Source: Casp-alpha2 sp036337015 (GTDB lineage: Bacteria > Pseudomonadota > Alphaproteobacteria > Rhodospirillales > Casp-alpha2). Taken from it: DNA of 64,000 bases. A program made the position numbers and the translations under genes. Shown here one piece after another: positions 27,540 to 35,806 of the stretch. Numbering within the stretch: the first letter of the stretch is position 1; each line of letters starts with the position of its first letter. The stretch is taken from assembly GCA_036337015.1 (NCBI GenBank), contig JAYZEZ010000007.1, forward strand, positions 124,001 through 188,000. Reading direction: 5' to 3'. The notes below the pieces were generated by a model. The model saw nothing but the letters and a program-made list of their open reading frames with translations, made no database searches and had not been told where the DNA came from.

Positions 27540-28561
27540 TAAATTTTCCTAATCATTACACCGCCTCGTGGTCCTGTATTTAGGCGATTGGCAAACTCAG
27601 GCGCTAGTTGTCGTCCATTGCGTAAATTTGTCCACAAACGTAACAAGTTGCGCTTGCGTTCTGGTTCTTTATAATCTTCAAAATCTCCCCGCGCATGCAA
27701 AATTGTGTGATTGTTAAGTATTTGAATATCTCCTCGACTAAAGTTCAAGTCATACCTGAAGTCGTCATGAGATGCCAAACGGGCTACTTCCTCAACAGCT
27801 TCAAGTGCAATGCCTCTGAGTGGTTTTCCTATTTTAGCTTGTCCCTCAATAATACTTTTCGCGTTAAATCTACAACTCATTTTCTCATCGTAAAAACTAA
27901 ACACCGGAACCTTGTTAAATGTTACTTCATCAGGATCAGAGGTAACTCCCTCACCACGTAAATCAAAATGGAACCCATTGAACAATGGTTCCAAAAATCC
28001 TGGAGTTTTTTGCGACAATTCATTGTAAACGCTGATAGAGCTAGATATTTCACTTTGGCCACCCTTTTTAGCTGGCTGTACACACAGAAGTGAAACTGTA
28101 TCAGCTGGATCACAGTGTGGCCTAATTCTGGAATTAGTAGTGTACCCCCGCACATTATGAGAATAATAATTACCGCCTCTATCTCTAACATGAGAAATTA
28201 ACTGACCCTTTCTATTTTGAGAAATTGGTACACCCAAATGTACGCCCAATCCCCAATAAATAATCTTTAGAGTATCTTCATCATAGTTTGATGGATCTAA
28301 GCCCTTGATTAATGCACAGCCTCGGCCATTCTCAACTTGTTCAATAATCATATTTAACCGAACTGAAAATGTTTCTAACGGAAAGTCATCTTTCCCAAAC
28401 TCAAAGATCTTGAGTTTCCTGTTTTGGACGAGCTCGACTGCATCTTGAATTTCTTGTATTTCACTTTCTTCAAAGTGATAAATCCAACTTTCATCTGCAG
28501 CCAATTCAGCACTTTTCCACGCTGATGGTCCATTTACGTGACTAGGAAACTTCTTATCCAC
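27539..28561 (-). CDS. TauD/TfdA-type 2-oxoglutarate-Fe(II) dioxygenase
   Basis: The 340-residue protein has the iron-binding facial triad of this family: His149 and Asp151 in RPHCDPAD and the distal His, most likely His289 in LHARGDFED. Arginines in ERKRNLLRLW (residues 301-310) fit the 2-oxoglutarate-binding position. Family members hydroxylate taurine, chlorophenoxyacetates, alkyl sulfates, gamma-butyrobetaine and others. It heads operon B, so it may start the pathway by hydroxylating and cleaving a substituted acid. The start is GTG with AGG 7 nt upstream. The gap to the divergent lyase gene carries a TTGTNNACAA dyad. Confidence 0.86.
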   Translation of the reverse strand: MDKKFPSHVNGPSAWKSAELAADESWIYHFEESEIQEIQDAVELVQNRKLKIFEFGKDDFPLETFSVRLNMIIEQVENGRGCALIKGLDPSNYDEDTLKIIYWGLGVHLGVPISQNRKGQLISHVRDRGGNYYSHNVRGYTTNSRIRPHCDPADTVSLLCVQPAKKGGQSEISSSISVYNELSQKTPGFLEPLFNGFHFDLRGEGVTSDPDEVTFNKVPVFSFYDEKMSCRFNAKSIIEGQAKIGKPLRGIALEAVEEVARLASHDDFRYDLNFSRGDIQILNNHTILHARGDFEDYKEPERKRNLLRLWTNLRNGRQLAPEFANRLNTGPRGGVMIRKI

Positions 28562-28625
28562 ATTACATCCTTTCTTTATGTTCTTTAGGATTTTGCACCT
28601 CGATTACAAAGCTATACTCAGTTAT

Positions 28626-28637
28626 ATTGTACACAAT
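28626..28637. promoter_or_regulatory. GntR/FCD-type operator-like dyad ATTGTACACAAT
   Basis: Five-base arms ATTGT and ACAAT flank a central AC. It fits the TNGTNNACNA half-site pattern described for FadR/FCD-type GntR regulators. It lies in the 107-bp divergent gap, 31 nt upstream of the start of the plus-strand lyase gene and 64 nt from the TauD-type start. It may control both. Confidence 0.45.
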
Positions 28638-28668
28638 TTTTCAAAATGAAAATAGATGAGGTGTATTT

Positions 28669-29583
28669 ATGACATGGTTGGAAAGCAGTTATAAAGATAA
28701 AGAACCAGCCGGCAAAAAACTTCAGGAACTGATAGAAATGCCGGAAATTCTCGGGGTTCCAGGCTCTCACAATGGACTTGCTGGCATGTTAGCTAAACAA
28801 GCCGGTTTCAAGGCTCTATATATTTCAGGTGGTGCGGTGACTGCAAGCCTAGGTCTTCCTGATCTAGGAGTTCTAACACTAGAAGAACTTTGCTTTGTCA
28901 CACGCATGGTATCACGTTCAACAAACCTTCCATTAATTGTAGATGGTGATACTGGATATGGTGAAATCCTTAACACCATGCGAGTAGTGCAAGAACTAGA
29001 AATGTCCGGTGCAGGTGCTGTTCATATTGAAGACCAAGTACTGCCAAAAAAATGTGGGCATCTTAATGACAAGCGTCTAATTCCACCTGAAGATGCTGCT
29101 GCAAAGATTAGCGCAGCTGTTAAAGCCCGCGATCACTTGCTTATCATCGCACGCACAGATGCAGCTACCGTAGAAGGTTTAGATGGAGCTATAAGTCGTG
29201 CAAACCTATACAAAAAAGCGGGGGCAGATATTGTTTTCCCAGACGCACTTGAATCTGAAATAGACTTTCGAGCCTTTGCTGATGCAGTGCCTGGACCAAA
29301 GATGTGCAATATGACCGAATTTGGCCGCACTCCTTTTTTTACCTCAGAAGAATTCCAAGACATGGGTTATGACATTGTAATTTGGCCCGCAACGTCCATG
29401 CGTATTGCCGCATTCGCCTTACAAGATCTTTATAAACACTTAAAAGAAAATGGTTCATGTGAAAAACTGGTCAAAAACATGTTAAGCAGAAAGGATCTCT
29501 ATGAAATCATTGGATATTACGACTATGAAAGTTTAGATGAAAGTATTGCAAAATCAACGCTACCTTCTAGCCCAGAACAGTAA
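28669..29583 (+). CDS. Isocitrate lyase/PEP mutase family lyase (second paralogue)
   Basis: The 304-residue enzyme shows PGSHNGLAGMLAKQAGF, VDGDTGYGE and IEDQVLPKKCGH, the last containing the catalytic Cys of the C-C lyase branch. Lower conserved parts include IIARTDAATVEGLDGAISRA. It is longer than and clearly different from the paralogue at 24937-25794. Substrates in this branch include methylisocitrate, 2,3-dimethylmalate and oxaloacetate (decarboxylase). The GAGGTG ribosome site is 6 nt upstream of the ATG. It is transcribed divergently from operon B and converges with the racemase-like gene. Confidence 0.86.
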   Translation: MTWLESSYKDKEPAGKKLQELIEMPEILGVPGSHNGLAGMLAKQAGFKALYISGGAVTASLGLPDLGVLTLEELCFVTRMVSRSTNLPLIVDGDTGYGEILNTMRVVQELEMSGAGAVHIEDQVLPKKCGHLNDKRLIPPEDAAAKISAAVKARDHLLIIARTDAATVEGLDGAISRANLYKKAGADIVFPDALESEIDFRAFADAVPGPKMCNMTEFGRTPFFTSEEFQDMGYDIVIWPATSMRIAAFALQDLYKHLKENGSCEKLVKNMLSRKDLYEIIGYYDYESLDESIAKSTLPSSPEQ

Positions 29584-29601
29584 GTACAAGAATGAGTAAT
29601 C

Positions 29602-30291
29602 CTATTTAAGAATATTTTTAAGTTGTAAAACTGATTCGTTAGGTGAAGCCAGAACTTCAAGGCCAGATGCTTCGGATACTTTATCTTGCACACTGGACAT
29701 AGAAAATTGAGCAAGCAACAAAATATCTATATTTTTCAGTGTGGATGCTGCATCGATAATTAAACGGTCGTGTTCCAACTTATTTCCTTTATTTAAATGC
29801 TCAAGTGCATAAGGAACATGCTGCAAAATTATTTTCGGAAGAACTGAACCTGAATCAGCAACTGCCTTAAACTCCGAATTTAACGAAGCGATAGTCGGTT
29901 CAAATGTCGCTAGCCCACCAATGCAAAAATCGCCAGACTTACAAGTATCTAGTGCCCGTGCTATCATCGCCTCATCGGGTTTTAACACCGGAATGTCTAC
30001 ATTCAGACGAGCTTGTTCAATCGCAGGGCCAAAGGCCGAGCAAGTAAATAAAACAGCATCTGCTCCAGTTTCTTGGCCATAATTAATCAAAGTCGCCATG
30101 CGTTTAGAAAAAGCCTTAACCATTTCACCAATTGAAAAATCTTCTACTATTGCCAAAGCAGCCAGATCCGTTGCTAGAGAAGTATCAACTAAATCTACAG
30201 GATTTGCCTCAGGCCATAAACTCAGGAAAGCCCTATGTATTGGAGCCTGCGATGCTGTCATAGCGTGTATCAACTGAATTCTGGGACCCAT
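29602..30291 (-). CDS. Asp/Glu racemase superfamily protein with one catalytic Cys
   Basis: The protein of about 229 residues has the two-domain fold pattern of Asp/Glu/hydantoin racemases. The first active-site Cys is in AVLFTCSAFGPAIE. The second lobe has DILLLAQFSMSSVQ where a Cys normally follows the hydrophobic strand, so the second catalytic Cys appears to be missing. That argues against a simple two-base racemase; arylmalonate decarboxylase-like single-Cys enzymes are a precedent in the superfamily, although there the other Cys is kept. ATG at 30291 is preferred over a TTG ten codons upstream because an AAGG lies upstream and the fold begins there. Function remains open. Confidence 0.72.
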   Translation of the reverse strand: MGPRIQLIHAMTASQAPIHRAFLSLWPEANPVDLVDTSLATDLAALAIVEDFSIGEMVKAFSKRMATLINYGQETGADAVLFTCSAFGPAIEQARLNVDIPVLKPDEAMIARALDTCKSGDFCIGGLATFEPTIASLNSEFKAVADSGSVLPKIILQHVPYALEHLNKGNKLEHDRLIIDAASTLKNIDILLLAQFSMSSVQDKVSEASGLEVLASPNESVLQLKNILK

Positions 30292-30357
30292 ATAAAATGA
30301 AACCTTTTCTGCAAATAACAAGTTATATTGCGAAACCTATTTGCACCTAATTTACTC

Positions 30358-31152
30358 TCAATTCAGAACACCTTTACCATCCCGTCTAATCACCTGACGA
30401 GCAAAATAATGAAAGGTAGCATTTAATGGTTCTTTTTTGAGACGATAATCATGAGCATGACGTGCGGGCTCCGGTGGTAAGGGTTTAATTTCTCCCGCTG
30501 CCATAGCTAAAAGCTGCATCTTAGCTGCACGTTCAAATTGAATAGCAAGTATGGCGGATTGCTCAACATATTCACCAGCAGAAAGCTGGCCATGATGGGC
30601 TAATAATATATTACGCTTGTCACCAAGCGCAGTTGAAATTAATTCACCCTCTTCATCGCCAATAGGTGGCCCTGGCCATTCTGATAGCCAAGCGCAATCA
30701 TCATAAAACATGGCCGTATCCATATGCGAAGCTATTAAAGGAACACCCAATAGCGACAGTGCTGATACATGCGGAGGGTGAGTATGGACAATGCAAGAGA
30801 CATCTGGTCGAGATCTATAAATCCAAAGATGGAACCGATTAGATGGATTTGGCATTCCAGATCCGCTTATAACATTAAGATCATCATCAACCAAAATAAA
30901 GTCACTAGCTTTGATTTCATCTAATCCAAGACCAAATTTAGCCGTCCACATAGTGTTCTGCAATTCACCTCTAGCCGTTATCTGTCCAGCCAGTGCAGAT
31001 TCATGCTCTTCAGCTGCCAACATTCGCGCTGTAAGTGCTAATTTTTGAGTTATAGTCCAATCTGAATGAACAGAAAGATGTTGCTCCATATCTTTAGTTG
31101 CCTGAGAATCAAAAAAGGACTTAGGCTTATGATCCATTTCATTTTTTTCCAT
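30358..31152 (-). CDS. Class II aldolase/adducin family protein
   Basis: The 264-residue protein belongs to the L-fuculose-phosphate aldolase/adducin fold. Zinc-ligand histidines are in CIVHTHPPHVSAL and LLAHHGQLSAG, and the C-terminal helix is EQSAILAIQFERAAKMQ. Family members cleave sugar phosphates or decarboxylate small substrates; several uncharacterised ones accompany dicarboxylate catabolic genes. The frame is open to 31200, but ATG at 31152 has a near-perfect AAGGAGG 6 nt upstream and is chosen. The gene is divergent from the SDR gene, with a TTGTTTACAA dyad between them. Confidence 0.84.
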   Translation of the reverse strand: MEKNEMDHKPKSFFDSQATKDMEQHLSVHSDWTITQKLALTARMLAAEEHESALAGQITARGELQNTMWTAKFGLGLDEIKASDFILVDDDLNVISGSGMPNPSNRFHLWIYRSRPDVSCIVHTHPPHVSALSLLGVPLIASHMDTAMFYDDCAWLSEWPGPPIGDEEGELISTALGDKRNILLAHHGQLSAGEYVEQSAILAIQFERAAKMQLLAMAAGEIKPLPPEPARHAHDYRLKKEPLNATFHYFARQVIRRDGKGVLN

Positions 31153-31296
31153 AGCTTTCCTCCTTCTAATAATAATAATCTGACAAAAAAAATAGCACAA
31201 ACTGTAGATCTAAATTTTTATATCAAAAAATAAGAACTATTTATGATCAGCTGTTATTACAATTGCTCGTGGAGTAACATTTTGTAAAAATCATAA

Positions 31297-31306
31297 TTGT
31301 TTACAA
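31297..31306. promoter_or_regulatory. GntR/FCD-type operator-like dyad TTGTTTACAA
   Basis: Four-base arms TTGT and ACAA flank TT, again matching TNGTNNACNA. It lies in the 207-bp divergent gap between the class II aldolase gene and the SDR gene. The rest of the gap is AT-rich with no other feature seen. Confidence 0.45.
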
Positions 31307-31359
31307 ATTAAACAAGTTCAGGAAAGGAACTTTAAGAAAATGATTGCAAGGACCTACCT

Positions 31360-32121
31360 ATGATAAAAAACTCTAGCCTCCCCCTTTCAGGAAAGGTTGC
31401 AATTGTCACTGGATCAGCACGCAATATAGGAAGAGCTATAGCTCTTGCTCTCGCTAGAGACGGTGCTAGCGTAGTTATTAATGCCCTTAAGGATGCTAAA
31501 GCAGCCGAGGGTGTAGCCTCTGAAATTACTAAGAACGGAGGCAGCGCATTATCTATTCTTTGTGATGTTCTGAATCGCAATGAGGTGGATGCAATGGTAA
31601 ATGAGACCGTGGACAAACTAGGTAGTATTGATATGCTGGTTCTTAACGCCTCCCAACGAGGACAAAAGCCATTTGCACAATTAAGCTATGAGGAATGGAA
31701 AAACGTTATAGATATTTCTCTTGATGGCGCGTTCTTTCTCTCCCAATCCTGCTTGCCGTATATGATTAAAAATAGCTGGGGAAGAATAGTCACTTTAGGA
31801 GGAATCTCATGGCATGTGGGAACGCCAGGTCGAGTTCATAATCTTGTTGCTAAATCTGGATTAGTTGGGCTTACCCGTGGGCTTGCGGTAGAAGTAGCAG
31901 AGCATAACATCACTGCGAACTGCGTTTCGCCAGGTTTCATTGATACTGAGCGTCCATCTTCTGCTGGCAATAGGCCACCACTGAAAGCTTATCCCCCCAT
32001 CAACAGACTAGGAACAACTGATGAGATTGCCTCCATGGTACGCTACTTATGTCAACCTGAAGCTGGCTATATAACAGGTCAAACGTTGCATGTTAACGGT
32101 GGCTTATTTCTAGGTGGTTAG
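31360..32121 (+). CDS. SDR family protein lacking the catalytic tyrosine
   Basis: The 253-residue short-chain dehydrogenase/reductase-fold protein has the cofactor motif VTGSARNIGRA (residues 16-26), NAS at 96-98 and Ser150 in GGISWH. The usual YxxxK site reads NLVAK, so Asn161 replaces the catalytic Tyr while Lys165 remains. The C-terminus GYITGQTLHVNGG is standard for FabG-like SDRs. Without Tyr the normal proton relay is lost; some SDR subgroups with this change exist, and their chemistry is unclear to me. It may still bind NAD(P). It converges with the CitE-like gene. Confidence 0.85.
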   Translation: MIKNSSLPLSGKVAIVTGSARNIGRAIALALARDGASVVINALKDAKAAEGVASEITKNGGSALSILCDVLNRNEVDAMVNETVDKLGSIDMLVLNASQRGQKPFAQLSYEEWKNVIDISLDGAFFLSQSCLPYMIKNSWGRIVTLGGISWHVGTPGRVHNLVAKSGLVGLTRGLAVEVAEHNITANCVSPGFIDTERPSSAGNRPPLKAYPPINRLGTTDEIASMVRYLCQPEAGYITGQTLHVNGGLFLGG

Positions 32122-32150
32122 ATAGTAGTTTCAGAAAACCGGCCCTAATC

Positions 32151-33041
32151 TTATTCCTCTTTGATAGACTTTATTAAGTCCAAAGTTCTACGAGCCTGTT
32201 CAACAATTGGATAGTCTACAAAAAAACCATCAATCTGGATTGATGCTGACCCATTAGCCTCAGCATCCTCAAAAGCTGTGATAATTTTTTGCGCTTGAGC
32301 CACATCTTCATCTGATGGTGTAAAGACCTTATTTACTATAGGAATTTGATCAGGATGAATGCACATTTTACCCCTAAAACCCATATCACAAACCCGTTGC
32401 GATGAAGCCACCAAACCATCCAGATCCTTATAATGAACCCAAACACTATCCAAGGGCGCCTCCAGCCCTGCAATGCGAGATGCTATGACAATCTTAGAAC
32501 GTGCTGGAGTCAGCTCCCATTCATCCAAGCTAAGCTTCATGCCCAAATCTTTAGCAAAATCAACAGCGCCAAAACTAATCCTACGTATTCTAGAACCGCA
32601 ACCACTTATATCGGATACTGACTCAATTCCTCTTGCAGTTTCAATTATTGGGATTAGCTCTATTCTTCCTGGATTCAAACCACTTGCAGCTTCTAAATCA
32701 TGTAACGCCCTATCTGCTGCCAAGAGCTGATCTGCAGTTTCCACTTTAGGCAAAACAATTCCATCAAGCCACGGCCCAACGACTGTAGAAAGATCACCTT
32801 CATAAAATTCAGTATCTTCTGCGTTAATACGCACGTAGCCTAGACATTTACGAGGCATCTTCAAGGCTGCCACAACCAAAGAACGCGTCATTGCTTTTTG
32901 AGAAATGGCTACGGCATCCTCCAAATCAAGGATTGCCACATCGGCACCTGCTAAGAAGACCTTTTTAACTTTTTCTTGGTGGTTACCTGGTGTGAATAAT
33001 AAAGACCGAATAGCACGATTTACCATTTTGGAATTTTCCAT
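32151..33041 (-). CDS. HpcH/HpaI aldolase/citrate lyase beta family (CitE-like)
   Basis: The 296-residue TIM-barrel protein begins RSLLFTPGNHQEKV, followed by ADVAILDLEDAVA with Mg-ligand acidic residues, and IVLPKVETADQL and ELIPIIETARGIESV with a further Mg-binding Glu. These match CitE-like enzymes that cleave or thioester-hydrolyse malyl-, citramalyl- or methylmalyl-CoA. With CoA-transferase, ACAD and hydratase genes nearby, a citramalyl-CoA- or malyl-CoA-type lyase step would complete a breakdown pathway. CitD and CitF are absent, so citrate lyase itself is unlikely. ATG at 33041 is used; an internal ATG five codons later is an alternative. Confidence 0.85.
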   Translation of the reverse strand: MENSKMVNRAIRSLLFTPGNHQEKVKKVFLAGADVAILDLEDAVAISQKAMTRSLVVAALKMPRKCLGYVRINAEDTEFYEGDLSTVVGPWLDGIVLPKVETADQLLAADRALHDLEAASGLNPGRIELIPIIETARGIESVSDISGCGSRIRRISFGAVDFAKDLGMKLSLDEWELTPARSKIVIASRIAGLEAPLDSVWVHYKDLDGLVASSQRVCDMGFRGKMCIHPDQIPIVNKVFTPSDEDVAQAQKIITAFEDAEANGSASIQIDGFFVDYPIVEQARRTLDLIKSIKEE

Positions 33042-33112
33042 TTGGTATTAGTATCGAAAAAAAACGAAGTAAGTTTTTATTATCTTAGCTACTGGTATCG
33101 TATTTTCCTAGC

Positions 33113-34084
33113 TTAGCTATAACGAATACGCGGATCCAACCAAGCATAAAAAAGGTCAACTACGAAATTGGTAAAAACAAAAATCGCAACTACAATCATG
33201 ACTAGAGCTTGTGTCATTGAGTAATCATTATTCAAAACCGATTCTACAAACAATTTTCCTAAACCGTTTAAGTTAAATACCTGTTCAGTTACCACCAACC
33301 CGCCCATTAAGAAGGCAAATTCAATACCAATTATTGTTACAACAGGTAACAAAGAATTTTTTAAAGCGTGTCGGTTAATTACGATTTTTTCTAAAAGGCC
33401 CTTAGCTCGCGCCGTTCGGATATAATCTTCACGCAAAACCTCTAACAATGCAGAGCGAGTCATTCGAGTTGCGACAGCAGAATATCGATAACCTGTAGCA
33501 ACAGCCGGCCAAATCAACTGTGCCATATTTGCTCCGAAATCTTCAAATGGCGAAATATATTCAATGGGAGGCATCCAAGGTTCACCAAACCACATTTGCG
33601 TCACTATTAACAAACCCAGAATTATCATTATTCCCAGCCAGAAGGATGGAATAGCAATACCTAAAATACTAAATGAACGAACAACATAATCAATCCATGT
33701 GTCTTGTTTAACTGCTGAAATAACACCAAGAGGAATGGAAATAATAACGGCAACAAAAGTTGCCATAAATGCAACTTGAAGTGAAAGTTGGAAACGCAAA
33801 CCAATCTCATAAGAAATTGGCTTTCCCGTCCACATTGAATCACCTAAGTCAAAAACAAAAAAGCCCCAAACAAATTCTCCAAACTGCACCATTATATGGT
33901 CATTTAAACCTAAATTATTACGGCATAATTCGATTTCTGCTGGATCAGCATAAAGACCAGTACCTGCAAGACGCAATTCACATACGTCACCTGGAATTAG
34001 ACGTAAAAGAAAGAACACAAGTACAGCCGCCCCAATTAAAGTTGGGATCATTAGTAAAATTCGTTTGAGAATATATTTAGACAT
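33113..34084 (-). CDS. ABC transporter permease, DppB/OppB-type
   Basis: The 323-residue membrane protein begins with a hydrophobic helix (LLMIPTLIGAAVLVFFLLRLIPGD), has about six transmembrane segments, and carries the cytoplasmic coupling loop LREDYIRTARAKGLLEKIVINRHALKNSLLP, typical of the dipeptide/oligopeptide/nickel family. It follows the binding-protein gene after a strong hairpin. The usual second permease (DppC-like) and ATPases (DppD/F) are not next to it: a CitE-like gene follows. The transporter is either completed by genes elsewhere or is incomplete. Confidence 0.9.
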   Translation of the reverse strand: MSKYILKRILLMIPTLIGAAVLVFFLLRLIPGDVCELRLAGTGLYADPAEIELCRNNLGLNDHIMVQFGEFVWGFFVFDLGDSMWTGKPISYEIGLRFQLSLQVAFMATFVAVIISIPLGVISAVKQDTWIDYVVRSFSILGIAIPSFWLGIMIILGLLIVTQMWFGEPWMPPIEYISPFEDFGANMAQLIWPAVATGYRYSAVATRMTRSALLEVLREDYIRTARAKGLLEKIVINRHALKNSLLPVVTIIGIEFAFLMGGLVVTEQVFNLNGLGKLFVESVLNNDYSMTQALVMIVVAIFVFTNFVVDLFYAWLDPRIRYS

Positions 34085-34133
34085 TATTTAATTTTAAAAC
34101 CGGCTATTAAATTTATTTTTAATTTAAATAGAA

Positions 34134-34163
34134 GCCCCGTCCGTACAAAAAAACGGACGGGGC
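34134..34163 (-). terminator. 11-bp perfect hairpin between binding-protein and permease genes
   Basis: GCCCCGTCCGT (34134-34144) pairs with ACGGACGGGGC (34153-34163) across an 8-nt A-rich loop. It lies 23 nt after the binding-protein stop. No long U-run follows on either strand (minus-strand continuation TTCTATTT). It may be a leaky terminator or a 3' stabilising structure that keeps binding-protein mRNA in excess over permease mRNA. Confidence 0.7.
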
Positions 34164-34186
34164 AAATATCTAGTTAACACCTAAAT

Positions 34187-35806
34187 TTACTTATCCAACC
34201 AAACTTGATCAAGTGACTGGTTCAGATAATGCGAAGGTGCAATTTGCCATCCCTTAACATAGGAACGATGTGGATTAATTTTGTACCACCACAGCGTAAT
34301 GCCCAAGTGAGCCTGGTCATTAATAGCTCTCTCTTCGTATTCACGCATGATTTTGCGCTGGTCAGATTCTGTTCCAGCACGCAACAAGCGATCATAAGTA
34401 TCTTCAAGTACTTGGTCCGCATAATTTCCGTAGTTGTTACCAGCAGAACCAAGGAACTTGGTAACGTCAGCTATAGGATTAATAACGGACTGACAGTTAA
34501 AGTCGATGGATACATCAAAGTCTGAGCTTTTACGCAAAGTTGCGTAGAAAGGACCTGATGGCTGCACACGTTGTTTAGCAGTCAAACCAACTTTTTTCCA
34601 CTGGTCAACAAGCCAAGTGCCCACAACTTTATATGGCTGATCAACTCCTCTATTTGAGAAATCGAACGTCAAATTAGAAGCTCCCGCCTCTTTAAGAAGC
34701 ATTTTAGCTTTGGAGCGACTCGCATTAACGTCCTTACTGTAACCAGTTAACCTCAACAATTCTGCTTCATTTGCAGCAAGTGGATGACCTGGGAAAACTA
34801 CGCCTCCTACAGTTTTAACAATTGCTATTCTTCTTAAGTATTTAGAGCCACCCCAACGATCAACAGCTAGGTTCAGTGCTTTACGTACCCTTGCATCACC
34901 AAATGGTTTACGTTCTTGGTTTGGTGTGAAAAGAAGAACACAGTTCCAATCACTTTCTTGAACAGTAATTTTATCACCTAATGCTTTAATAAGGTCATCA
35001 CGAGCTTTTGGAGGAAACCCGCGGAACTCAATTGATGCACGATCACCTCGAATGGCTTGCAACCGTACTGCCATTTTAGGAGCTGCAATTGCTTTATAGC
35101 CATCCAGATAAGGTTTTCCACTATGGTGATAATCAGCAAATTTCTTACCTTCTACGAAGGAACCTGGTTGATGTTGAACAAATGAAAAGGCTCCTGAACC
35201 ATTGACGTTTTTCTTATGCCAGTTATACCCATGCTTATCTAAATCTGCCTTAGACATAACAATGTTAAAAGGTGTTGCTACAGCAGGAATAAATGCCCCA
35301 GATGGAAACTTGAGCTTAAAAACGACTGTATAATCATCAGACGCACTTACACTCTCCACCATCTTAAAGAAGGCCTTACGGGCACTAGGAATTCCATCAG
35401 GTGGAAAAATAATTTTCTTATAAGTCGCCACTATATCATGAGCGTTTAAAGGTGCACCATTATGAAATTTAACACCCTTACGAATTTTAAAGGTATATTT
35501 TTTGAACCCATCAGTTCCCTTTGGAACAGAGCCTTCGCAAAGATCGCAAACAAAATCTGTTGGCGAGGAAGGATTATTAGGATTTACACGTATTAAGAGA
35601 CTATAGAAGGGACGAATAGGATGTATCACCCCGAAAGTAGTTTCACGGTGCAAGTCGTAGGATGGAATTTTTGAACCTACAACAAAGTTAAGGGTGCCGC
35701 CCTTTTTAACACCTGCGTCGGCTGTTGTAGCACCACCAATTGTTCCTAGGACTAAACCTGCCCCAAAAACAACTGAAAGCGCCAATTTAGAATAGACATT
35801 TCTCAT
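34187..35806 (-). CDS. ABC transporter substrate-binding protein, family 5 (DppA-like)
   Basis: The 539-residue periplasmic protein has a signal peptide (basic MRNVYSK, hydrophobic core, probable cleavage after ADA near residue 31), then the family start KKGGTLNFVVG. The family-5 motifs YKKYTFKIRKGVKFHNGAPLNAHDIV and the late RKALNLAVDR are clear. Family 5 proteins bind peptides, opines, nickel or other small organics. The ribosome site GGAG lies 8 nt before the ATG. It is upstream of a single DppB-like permease with a hairpin between. Ligand specificity cannot be predicted here. Confidence 0.9.
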   Translation of the reverse strand: MRNVYSKLALSVVFGAGLVLGTIGGATTADAGVKKGGTLNFVVGSKIPSYDLHRETTFGVIHPIRPFYSLLIRVNPNNPSSPTDFVCDLCEGSVPKGTDGFKKYTFKIRKGVKFHNGAPLNAHDIVATYKKIIFPPDGIPSARKAFFKMVESVSASDDYTVVFKLKFPSGAFIPAVATPFNIVMSKADLDKHGYNWHKKNVNGSGAFSFVQHQPGSFVEGKKFADYHHSGKPYLDGYKAIAAPKMAVRLQAIRGDRASIEFRGFPPKARDDLIKALGDKITVQESDWNCVLLFTPNQERKPFGDARVRKALNLAVDRWGGSKYLRRIAIVKTVGGVVFPGHPLAANEAELLRLTGYSKDVNASRSKAKMLLKEAGASNLTFDFSNRGVDQPYKVVGTWLVDQWKKVGLTAKQRVQPSGPFYATLRKSSDFDVSIDFNCQSVINPIADVTKFLGSAGNNYGNYADQVLEDTYDRLLRAGTESDQRKIMREYEERAINDQAHLGITLWWYKINPHRSYVKGWQIAPSHYLNQSLDQVWLDK

